Shown here in pieces: positions 1 through 5,443 of a DNA stretch of 5,443 bases. The position numbers and the translations under genes are program-made. Origin of the DNA: Calditrichota bacterium (lineage in GTDB: Bacteria > Zhuqueibacterota > Zhuqueibacteria > Zhuqueibacterales > Geothermadaptataceae); the NCBI GenBank assembly GCA_008501545.1, contig QQUM01000511.1:1-5443 (forward strand), given 5' to 3'. The notes under the pieces are model-generated. The model did no database searches. It saw only the letters and a list, made by a program, of their open reading frames with translations, and was not told where the DNA came from. Numbering within the stretch: the stretch's first letter is position 1; the number at the start of each line of letters is the position of its first letter.

Positions 1-27
1 GCCCGATCACATAACATCCCCGGCCTC

Positions 28-45
28 TTGGAGAATGAGAGATCG
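28..45 (+). repeat. Short intergenic repeat, copy 1 (weak)
   Basis: The 18-nt word starting TTGGAGAAT here matches 3235-3252 at 16 of 18 positions. Both copies are in non-coding sequence. The rest of 1-90 contains no gene I can support, only a small palindrome (ATATC-TT-GATAT, 68-79) just before the kinase start region. Such a match could arise by chance in a window of this size. Confidence 0.2.
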
Positions 46-90
46 CGAAACGCTTAAGCACAGGCACATATCTTGATATCTTTTCAAAAA

Positions 91-231
91 ATGAAGCGCG
101 ATGAAAACCGCTATTTTCAGCTTTACTAATTATTTCAGGAAATCTCCTCTTCCCTGGACCCACAAAAATCGCTCAACTCGATCATCGATGCTGCGGTTAA
201 AATTACCAATGCCACCAGCGGATCGCTGGCC
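91..231 (+). pseudogene. Probable original 5' end of the kinase gene, interrupted by in-frame TAA at 127-129
   Basis: An ATG at 91 opens the same frame as the kinase and reads MKRDENRYFQLY, then TAA at 127-129. It continues without another stop as LFQEISSSLDPQKSL and on into the first GAF strand, joining the annotated kinase at 232. The part after the stop matches the usual first helix of a GAF domain, and the part before it looks like a normal charged N-terminus of such kinases. Changing one base (TAA to GAA, giving Tyr-Glu-Leu) would restore a continuous protein of 562 residues with the active His at 356. Between the stop and 232 there is no ATG, GTG or TTG in frame. No clear Shine-Dalgarno site lies before 91. 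This is either a real nonsense mutation or a base error. A rare start such as CTG at 154 is possible but less likely. Confidence 0.6.
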
Positions 232-1779
232 ATGGTCGATTGGGAACACAATGTTCTCGAAATAAAAGTATCGCGCGGATTCGTAAAGGACATTGGTGAT
301 GTTCGATTGCGTGTCGGTGAGGGTGTCACAGGCTGGGTTGCGCTTTCCGGACAGGCGATGCTTGTGAACAACGTTGCAGAAGAACCGCGTTACTTTCAGC
401 TCAAAGCTGATATTCAGACCGAATTGGCGGTACCGATGAAATTGGAAGACCAACTCATCGGTGTGCTCAATGTGGACAGCACCCGTAAAAATGCTTTTTC
501 CGAAGAAGACGTTGATCTGCTCACTTTATTGGCCAATCAATCAGCGCAGGTTATTCACAACGGCAATCTTTTCGATACGGTAAACCGCCAGGTAAACGAA
601 TTGTCAACGCTCATCGAAATCAATAAAATGATTGCAAGTTCCCTTTCCGTCGAGACGATATTGCATCAAATCGTCGAACGGACTGCGTCACTGATGCATT
701 CCAAAATCTGCTCTGTCATGCTCGTCTCGGAGGATGGACAATCGCTCGATCTCAAAGCGCAATTTGGTGGTAACGACAATTTCAAGCGCAGAAGCATTCC
801 TATAGCCGGCACATTGTATGGCAAGGTCCTGCGCGATAAAAAACCGCGTCGAGTAAAAAATTTACGCGATGCAAAAAATGAAAAATTGCCTGGATTTGAC
901 AGTCAGGAAGAAGTGCATGCGCTTTTAACCGTGCCGCTGGTTGCCCGCGAAGAAGCGATCGGATTGCTCAACATCTATAAAAGTGAAGCCTATCAATTCA
1001 GCAAGGGAGAAAAACGCTTATTGCGTTCATTTGCCGATCTTTGTGCAATCGCAATCGATAACGCACGTTCGCACGAGCAAATCATCCGGCTTGAAGATCA
1101 ATCCCGGCGTGCCGGCCGTGTCGCTGCAGTTGGCGAACTCGCCGTCGGTATTGCACACGAAATTCGCAATCCACTGACCATCGTCAAAATGATTTTCGAA
1201 GCAGAAGAAAATCTCAACGAAGAAGACAGGCAGGTCATCAGCACAGAATTGCAGCGCATGAACAAGATTATCACGCAACTCCTTGATTACACACGCTTGA
1301 AGGAACCGGAACGGGAATGGTGCCACCTCAATAAAATCCTTAAAAATACTTTCTTGCTGCTGAATTATGATTTGAATAAAAAAAATATTCAACTAAAAAA
1401 AAGCATTCCGGACAAATTACCGCCCATATGGGCCGATCCGGTACAATTGCAGCAAATCTTCTTAAATATTCTGCTGAATGCCAGCGATGCTGTATCTGAA
1501 GGTGGCGAAATCGCTGTACACTGCGAATTGTCTGACGATAAATTCCTGGAAATTACTATAAAAGACAATGGAGCCGGGCTTCCTGAATCCGTGAAAAAAA
1601 ATTTATTTGTCCCATTTACTTCCACAAAAGAAAAAGGACTCGGACTTGGGCTTTCCATTGTGAAAAGCTTGATCGAAGGACATTCCGGGACCGTACGGAT
1701 CGAATCGACACCAGGTAAGGGGACAGTCGTTATCCTTCGGTTGCCCGCTGTGTACGACCAGTACAATAACACCCAATAA
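232..1779 (+). CDS. Soluble sensor histidine kinase, GAF-GAF-HisKA-HATPase (NtrB-like), 5' end uncertain
   Basis: Sensor kinase expected to autophosphorylate on a histidine and donate the phosphate to the regulator encoded 6 nt downstream. Numbering from the ATG at 232: the first GAF domain runs to about residue 112 and already lacks its first helix with this start. A second GAF domain covers about 124-282, followed by a short helical linker. The HisKA dimerisation helix carries the motif AHEIRNPL with phospho-acceptor His309. The ATPase domain shows the N box (LLNASDAV, Asn416), G1 box (DNGAGL, Asp445), an F box (FVPFTS) and G2 box (GLGLGL from Gly469). I see no signal peptide or membrane segment, so it should act in the cytoplasm on a small-molecule, redox or gas signal. 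GAF ligands cannot be read from sequence. ATG 232 is only the first in-frame ATG after a stop at 127-129; coding similarity clearly extends upstream, and no convincing ribosome site precedes 232. The kinase assignment is firm. The start and intactness are not. Confidence 0.9.
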   Translation: MVDWEHNVLEIKVSRGFVKDIGDVRLRVGEGVTGWVALSGQAMLVNNVAEEPRYFQLKADIQTELAVPMKLEDQLIGVLNVDSTRKNAFSEEDVDLLTLLANQSAQVIHNGNLFDTVNRQVNELSTLIEINKMIASSLSVETILHQIVERTASLMHSKICSVMLVSEDGQSLDLKAQFGGNDNFKRRSIPIAGTLYGKVLRDKKPRRVKNLRDAKNEKLPGFDSQEEVHALLTVPLVAREEAIGLLNIYKSEAYQFSKGEKRLLRSFADLCAIAIDNARSHEQIIRLEDQSRRAGRVAAVGELAVGIAHEIRNPLTIVKMIFEAEENLNEEDRQVISTELQRMNKIITQLLDYTRLKEPEREWCHLNKILKNTFLLLNYDLNKKNIQLKKSIPDKLPPIWADPVQLQQIFLNILLNASDAVSEGGEIAVHCELSDDKFLEITIKDNGAGLPESVKKNLFVPFTSTKEKGLGLGLSIVKSLIEGHSGTVRIESTPGKGTVVILRLPAVYDQYNNTQ

Positions 1780-1785
1780 CCAGAG

Positions 1786-3198
1786 ATGACTGTGATTCCA
1801 AAAAATAAAACCATACTCATCGTCGATGATGAACCAAACCTGCATTATTCATTTAAAAAAATCTTTCCGCAGGATTACATAATACTGTCTGCACACGATG
1901 GACAGGCCGGCATTGAAAAAATGCAGCATGAAAAACCGGATGTTATTGTGATGGACGTCCGAATGCCACACATGGATGGCCTGGAAGCGTTGTCCAAAAT
2001 GAAGGAAATCGATGCGCGCATCCCCGTCATCATGATGACAGCTCACGGCACGCTGAACACCGCGATTACAGCGATGAAAAACGGCGCCTTCGATTATATG
2101 CTCAAGCCCTTCGACGTCGACAAAATGCGTAATGTCATCAAAAAAGCAATCCACAACAGCGAGCAGATGCGTCGCAATGTTTCCATTTCCCGGGAGCAAG
2201 AGAGCGGAGAACCAGGCGACATGATCGTCGGCAATTCCGATGCGATGCAGGAGGTTTACAAACTCATCGGTCAAGTGGCCGGGCAGGATGTGACCATCCT
2301 CATTCGCGGTGAAAGCGGCACCGGAAAAGAATTGGTCGCCCGCGCCATTTACCAGCACAGCCGGCGGGCGGATCGCCCATTTTTGGAAATCAATTGCGCA
2401 GCAATACCACAGAATCTATTGGAATCTGAACTGTTCGGCCATGAAAAGGGCGCTTTTACAGGAGCCGTGAACCGCCATATCGGCAAGTTTGAACAAGTGA
2501 ATGGCGGCACACTGTTTTTGGATGAAATCGGGGAAATGCCCGTAACTACCCAGGCAAAAATTTTACGTGTTATCCAGCAAGGCAATTTCAGCCGGGTCGG
2601 CGGCAAAGAAAATATCACAACCGATGTGCGCCTTATCGCCGCAACAAACGTGAATATTGAGGATGCAATAAAAGCCGGGACATTTCGCGAGGATTTATAT
2701 TACCGGCTGAATGTCATCACGATTCAATTGCCGCCTCTGCGGGGGCGAAAAAACGATTTAATGCAATTGATAAAATATTTTATCAACAGATACAGCGAGG
2801 AATCTGGAAAAAACATTCAGGGTTTAACGCATGATGCACAACGAAAAATCGAAGGCTACGACTGGCCGGGTAATGTTCGCGAGCTGGAAAATTGCATCCG
2901 CCGCTCCATTGTTCTCGCCAAAGGTACCTATATTGCCGTCGATGAAATCGAACTCGACGTGAGTTCTGATGAGCATTTGGAGCAGGCATCGGAAGATGAA
3001 GAACTGGCGCTCGACAGAATCATGACGAAAATCATGGCCGGAGAATCCAAGCTGAAATTGTGGCCGACTGTTGAAAAAATCCTCATCGCAAAAGCGCTGC
3101 AAAAAACCGGCAACAACCAGGTACAGGCAGCCAAACTTTTAGGGATTCATAGAAATACGCTGCGCAATCGCATTGACCGTTATGAATTGGATGTGTAA
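1786..3198 (+). CDS. NtrC-family sigma-54-dependent response regulator (REC-AAA+-Fis HTH)
   Basis: Enhancer-binding transcription activator of 470 residues, a usual length for the NtrC/AtoC/ZraR group. The receiver domain (about 8-120) has the acidic pair Asp14-Asp15, phospho-acceptor Asp57 (VIVMDVRMP), Thr85 and Lys107. The AAA+ domain (about 145-380) has Walker A GESGTGKE from Gly175, the sigma-54 contact loop GAFTGA at 222-227, Walker B LFLDE with Asp246-Glu247, likely arginine fingers Arg301 and Arg307 (FREDLYYRLN), and sensor II WPGNVREL at 360-367. An acidic linker leads to a Fis-type helix-turn-helix at about 425-470 (NQVQAAKLLGIHRNTLRNRI). All key residues are present, so it should be a working phosphorylation-controlled activator. 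It starts 6 nt after the kinase stop, so the two are almost certainly cotranscribed partners. The ribosome site is weak (CAGAG directly before ATG), which suggests translational coupling to the kinase. Target promoters are not visible, so I give no gene symbol. Confidence 0.96.
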   Translation: MTVIPKNKTILIVDDEPNLHYSFKKIFPQDYIILSAHDGQAGIEKMQHEKPDVIVMDVRMPHMDGLEALSKMKEIDARIPVIMMTAHGTLNTAITAMKNGAFDYMLKPFDVDKMRNVIKKAIHNSEQMRRNVSISREQESGEPGDMIVGNSDAMQEVYKLIGQVAGQDVTILIRGESGTGKELVARAIYQHSRRADRPFLEINCAAIPQNLLESELFGHEKGAFTGAVNRHIGKFEQVNGGTLFLDEIGEMPVTTQAKILRVIQQGNFSRVGGKENITTDVRLIAATNVNIEDAIKAGTFREDLYYRLNVITIQLPPLRGRKNDLMQLIKYFINRYSEESGKNIQGLTHDAQRKIEGYDWPGNVRELENCIRRSIVLAKGTYIAVDEIELDVSSDEHLEQASEDEELALDRIMTKIMAGESKLKLWPTVEKILIAKALQKTGNNQVQAAKLLGIHRNTLRNRIDRYELDV

Positions 3199-3213
3199 TA
3201 AATGAATTGAAAC

Positions 3214-3236
3214 GACTTGAATCGAGTCTGTTTTTT
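3214..3236 (+). terminator. Likely rho-independent terminator after the regulator gene
   Basis: Sixteen nt after the regulator stop codon, GACTTG (3214-3219) can pair with CGAGTC (3223-3228) around an AAT loop, giving six pairs of which one is G-U. After TG comes a run of six T (3231-3236). The stem is short, so strength is uncertain, but the position between the regulator and the convergent remnant gene fits. In the reverse direction no T tract follows the stem, so it should act only on the + strand transcript. Confidence 0.5.
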
Positions 3237-3252
3237 GGAGAATCAGCGATCG
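3235..3252 (+). repeat. Short intergenic repeat, copy 2 (weak)
   Basis: This is the partner of 28-45, with 16 of 18 bases identical, beginning in the T tract of the likely terminator. A similar 15-nt word occurs inverted at 3376-3390 inside the PIN remnant (one base shorter). I cannot tell a real dispersed repeat from chance. Confidence 0.2.
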
Positions 3253-3257
3253 TATTT

Positions 3258-3488
3258 CTAATCATCCCATGGATTTAGGATTTTTACGCCGCTTGCGCGC
3301 ATATCTTTTACATTGCGTGTCACCAGCTTCAGATCATTCACAAGCGCAACAGAGATAATCAACCCATCCATTAATGATCGCGATTCTCCACTTCGTTCCG
3401 CCTTCCCCTGTATTTCACCGATTTTTCTGAAGCCTGTAAATCGAGAATCCTGGTAGAAAATCGAATTTTTAAATCCGAATTTATCCAA
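3258..3488 (-). pseudogene. C-terminal remnant of a VapC/FitB-like PIN-domain toxin ribonuclease
   Basis: Intact PIN toxins of this type are about 130-140 residue metal-dependent RNases that cut RNA when not held by an antitoxin. This frame gives 76 residues from a TTG at 3488, and about 19 more open codons upstream before a TGA. It keeps the C-terminal PIN features: a helix ending in SLMDGLIISVAL with the third acidic residue Asp41, then the signature LVTRNVKDM with Asp62, and the typical ending GVKILNPW. The N-terminal part, which should begin with a hydrophobic strand plus DTN and carry the first catalytic Asp and the Glu of the site, is absent. I find no trace of it in the minus-strand sequence up to proB. 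There is no ATG start, no ribosome site and no antitoxin gene beside it. It is therefore best read as a deletion remnant without activity. It converges on the regulator gene and lies head-to-head with proB. The family match is clear; loss of function is inferred from the missing half. Confidence 0.75.
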
Positions 3489-3525
3489 CTTATTTTTGGT
3501 AAGATAGCCGACATCTTTAATACGG

Positions 3526-3553
3526 TTTACAAAAATATTTCAATTTGCATATT
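3526..3553 (+). promoter_or_regulatory. Candidate sigma-70-type promoter for proBA
   Basis: TTTACA at 3526-3531 matches the -35 consensus at five of six bases. CATATT at 3548-3553 matches the -10 consensus at four of six, with a 16-nt spacer. Transcription would start near 3560, leaving a leader of roughly 50 nt before proB. The surrounding 3489-3590 stretch is AT-rich and without a gene. Other combinations nearby (for example TTGCAT 3545 with TATTTT 3568) are almost as plausible, so the exact position is weakly supported. I see no leader peptide, attenuator or riboswitch fold here. Confidence 0.3.
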
Positions 3554-3594
3554 TATTCACTTTCTTGTATTTTTCTGCCCCAAAATTCTAACAC

Positions 3595-3600
3595 AAGGAG
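3595..3600 (+). promoter_or_regulatory. proB ribosome binding site that decides the start
   Basis: AAGGAG sits 7 nt before the ATG at 3608, ideal spacing. It rules out the longer frame opening at a TTG at 3545, whose 21 extra residues would precede the conserved kinase N-terminus and read through this site. Confidence 0.85.
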
Positions 3601-3607
3601 AAACCCA

Positions 3608-4744
3608 ATGAAATTGGGGAGCACAAAACGGCTGGTTGTTAAAGTCGGAACAAATACGCTCACGGATGATGCGGGTGTTTTGGACACAAATTACCTGAAG
3701 GATTTCACAAAACAACTTGCAAAGCTTGCCCATTCCGGGCATGAAGTTGTCCTTGTCAGCTCCGGCGCCGTGCGTGTCGGTATGGCCCGGCTTGGCATAA
3801 AGAGAGTAAAAAGTTTGCGGGAATCCCAGGCAGCAGCGGCCGTAGGTCAGGGCTTGCTCATCGATATTTACAATCATCTTTTCCAGACAGAGAACATCAC
3901 CATAGCACAAATTCTGCTCGTGGCCGATGATTTCCGCGCTCGCAGTCGCTATCTGAATGCACGCAACACATTGTATACTTTGTTTGAAAAGAAAGTTATC
4001 CCGATCATAAATGAAAACGACACAATTTCTGCTGAAGAAATAAAATTCGGCGACAACGATAATCTGGCCGCACAGGTAACCGGGCTCGTCAATGCCGGCA
4101 CGCTCTTTTTCCTTTCCGACGTCGATGGTTTGCACGAACGGCAGGGCAGCAAGTTGGGTGAACGCATCCGGCTTATAGACAAAATCACACCGGAGGTTTT
4201 AAATCTGGCCGGAAAGTCTGTATCAACACACAGCCGTGGGGGCATGATAACAAAAATTGAGGGAGCCCGAATCGCCACAGAAGGCGGCGCCCACACCTAC
4301 ATTGCCAATGGCCGGGAAAAAAATGTGTTGCAGCGCATTCTCGACGGTGAAGACATCGGTACCCACTTCACGCCACAAACGACCTGGCGCGACAGCAGAA
4401 AACGCTGGATCGGCATGAGTAGTGCAATCAACGGCTCGCTCATCGTAGATGACGGTGCAAACAGCGCGCTGATGGGCCGCAAGAAAAGCCTGCTCGCAGC
4501 AGGTATTGTTGGCGCCGTCGGGCAATTTCAGGCTGGCGATATCGTGGCTGTCTCCAACCTGAAAGGAGAAGAGATTGCCCGTGGTTTGGTGAACTACAGC
4601 GCTGCTGAAATCGAAAAATTAAAGGGGATCCATAGTCGGCTCTTTCCACAAATTTTAGGCTACCAGGGCAATCCCGAAATCATACACCGCGATAATTTAT
4701 TTATTTTCCGCCACCAAAAGGAGACTAACCAAGATGATGAATGA
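3608..4744 (+). CDS. proB: Glutamate 5-kinase (gamma-glutamyl kinase) with C-terminal PUA domain
   Basis: Cytoplasmic enzyme that phosphorylates glutamate with ATP to gamma-glutamyl phosphate, the first and usually proline-inhibited step of proline synthesis. The 378-residue product is close to the family length (about 367 in E. coli). The amino-acid kinase domain (about 5-250) shows LVVKVGTNTL with Lys12, VSSGAV at 50-55, AAAAVGQ, the glutamate-site stretch INENDT (Asn135 to Asp138) and FGDNDNLAA with Asp149 and Asp151. It also has FFLSDVDGL and the nucleotide-loop motif GGMITKI at 211-217, preceded by Ser-Arg where many homologues have Gly-Thr. A PUA domain follows at about 265-350 (GSLIVDDGANSAL, SLLAAGIVGAVGQFQAGD, EIARGLVNYS), as in the long bacterial form. 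The start at 3608 is set by the AAGGAG site. The gene overlaps proA by 11 nt. It appears intact with no missing key residue. Confidence 0.97.
   Translation: MKLGSTKRLVVKVGTNTLTDDAGVLDTNYLKDFTKQLAKLAHSGHEVVLVSSGAVRVGMARLGIKRVKSLRESQAAAAVGQGLLIDIYNHLFQTENITIAQILLVADDFRARSRYLNARNTLYTLFEKKVIPIINENDTISAEEIKFGDNDNLAAQVTGLVNAGTLFFLSDVDGLHERQGSKLGERIRLIDKITPEVLNLAGKSVSTHSRGGMITKIEGARIATEGGAHTYIANGREKNVLQRILDGEDIGTHFTPQTTWRDSRKRWIGMSSAINGSLIVDDGANSALMGRKKSLLAAGIVGAVGQFQAGDIVAVSNLKGEEIARGLVNYSAAEIEKLKGIHSRLFPQILGYQGNPEIIHRDNLFIFRHQKETNQDDE
4717..4723 (+). promoter_or_regulatory. proA ribosome binding site inside the end of proB
   Basis: AAAGGAG lies within the last codons of proB, 10 nt before the ATG at 4734 and 13 nt before a second in-frame ATG at 4737. 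The spacing favours 4734. A third ATG at 4741 is out of frame. The arrangement points to translation of proA being coupled to proB. Confidence 0.75.
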
Positions 4745-5443
4745 AATTCAAATTAAAGGAGAACACGCCAGGCAGGCAGCAACTATTTTGGCCATAGCCA
4801 CCACTTCACAAAAAAACAACGCCCTGGCGAACATTGCAACCGCCCTGCGAAATCAGCGCAAGGATATTATCGAAGCCAACAAGCTTGATATGGAAAACGG
4901 ACACCGGGATGGTCTGAAAGAATCCCTGTTCGACAGGTTGTTGTTAACCGAAGAACGCATTGAAGGAATTGCAGCAGCTGTTGAGCAAATTATTGCTTTA
5001 CCCGATCCAGTTGGCACCTGCATCAGCGGGCAAATTCGGCCTAACGGCTTGCAAGTCAACAAAGTTCGTGTCCCTTTGGGTGTCGTCGGGATCATTTACG
5101 AAGCAAGACCGAATGTCACCGTCGATGCTGCCACACTTTGTTTGAAAGCTGGCAATGCAGTAATTTTGCGTGGGGGCAAATCGGCATTTCACTCCAACAT
5201 GAAACTTGTTGAAATCATGGCCGCAGCGGTTGTGGAATCCGGCTTACCTGAAAACAGCATTCAACTGGTTGAAAGCACAGATCGCACGCAAGCAGCAGAA
5301 ATGATGAAAGCCAACGCCCTGATCGATGTACTGATCCCGCGCGGAGGCGCCGGTTTGATCCAAAGTGTCGTGCAAAACGCCACTGTACCGGTGATCGAAA
5401 CAGGCGTCGGCAATTGCCACGTGTTCATCGATGCCAGTGCCGA
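4734..5443 (+). CDS. proA: Gamma-glutamyl phosphate reductase, N-terminal part (runs off the window)
   Basis: Cytoplasmic NADPH-dependent reductase of the aldehyde dehydrogenase superfamily that turns gamma-glutamyl phosphate, the unstable ProB product, into glutamate semialdehyde. The window holds 236 codons of an expected total of about 415-420. Visible family marks are the N-terminal helix region with AIATTSQKNNALANIATAL, the cofactor-domain stretch VPLGVVGIIYEARPNVTVDAA (Glu123 to Asn127), LCLKAGNAVILRGGKSA (Arg146 to Lys149), LIPRGGAGLI at 200-209 and PVIETGVGNCH with Glu222 and Cys228. The catalytic cysteine of this family lies further C-terminal and is beyond the window, so it cannot be checked. 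The start at 4734 is supported by AAAGGAG at 4717-4723; the first 11 nt overlap the end of proB. Adjacency of proB and proA fits the common proBA operon in which the two enzymes may pass the labile intermediate directly. The frame is open to the last base. Confidence 0.96.
   Translation, partial: MMNEIQIKGEHARQAATILAIATTSQKNNALANIATALRNQRKDIIEANKLDMENGHRDGLKESLFDRLLLTEERIEGIAAAVEQIIALPDPVGTCISGQIRPNGLQVNKVRVPLGVVGIIYEARPNVTVDAATLCLKAGNAVILRGGKSAFHSNMKLVEIMAAAVVESGLPENSIQLVESTDRTQAAEMMKANALIDVLIPRGGAGLIQSVVQNATVPVIETGVGNCHVFIDASA

Noticed and set aside
68..79. ATATC-TT-GATAT palindrome as a regulator binding site
   Set aside because: Arms of five AT-rich bases are easily found by chance and there is no second copy to support an operator.
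1..90. A gene ending or starting in the first 90 bases
   Set aside because: Short open stretches exist in some frames and on the minus strand (about 20 codons), but none shows a motif or ribosome site.
1378..1404. Runs of A in the kinase gene as programmed slippage sites
   Set aside because: The frame stays open across the runs, and there is no overlapping alternative frame, stem or ribosome-like stimulator nearby.
1849..2358. 169-codon minus-strand frame opposite the regulator
   Set aside because: It is fully antisense to the receiver and Walker A regions; it is rich in His, Phe and Asp as expected from reversed codons, with no recognisable motif.
3545..3607. Extended proB start at TTG 3545, adding 21 residues
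   Set aside because: The added part is not like the family, and AAGGAG at 3595-3600 fits the ATG at 3608.
3557..4135. 192-codon open frame on the minus strand inside proB
   Set aside because: It lies antisense to strongly conserved ProB motifs, resembles no family I know, and has the composition of a shadow frame.

Overview
The window holds two unrelated gene blocks on the + strand, separated by a short remnant of a gene on the - strand. The first block (about 91-3198) is a two-component system: a soluble histidine kinase with two GAF domains, followed 6 nt later by an NtrC-type, sigma-54-dependent response regulator. The second block (3608 to the window end) is the start of the proline biosynthesis operon, with complete proB (glutamate 5-kinase) and the first 236 codons of proA (gamma-glutamyl phosphate reductase). 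Between them, 3258-3488 on the minus strand encodes only the C-terminal part of a VapC/FitB-like PIN-domain toxin.

The sequence suggests a bacterium that uses sigma-54, because the regulator has an intact GAFTGA loop. Base composition is moderate, and proB and proA have good Shine-Dalgarno sites. The domain mix (GAF-GAF kinase, NtrC-type regulator, scattered PIN toxin) is common in Gram-negative lineages, including Deltaproteobacteria and several candidate phyla. I cannot assign the phylum from this window.

Layout: 1-90 is non-coding as far as I can see. From 91 a reading frame starts with ATG, runs 12 codons, meets TAA at 127-129, and then continues in the same frame with the first helix of a GAF domain into the kinase body, which ends at 1779. 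The first in-frame ATG after the stop is at 232, already inside the GAF domain. The kinase gene therefore looks interrupted by one nonsense codon, or the base there is a sequencing or assembly error. The regulator (1786-3198) is followed by a small hairpin with a T tract, a likely terminator. The PIN remnant comes next on the opposite strand, then a promoter-like stretch and the proB ribosome binding site.

How the genes work together: the kinase should sense a cytoplasmic signal through its GAF domains, autophosphorylate on His309 (numbered from the ATG at 232) and pass the phosphate to Asp57 of the regulator, which would then remodel sigma-54 RNA polymerase at promoters not visible here. ProB and ProA catalyse the first two steps from glutamate to proline, and their genes overlap by 11 nt. 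Nothing in the window ties the two-component system to proline synthesis. Most of the window is ordinary. The points worth a second look are the in-frame stop in the kinase and the broken toxin gene.
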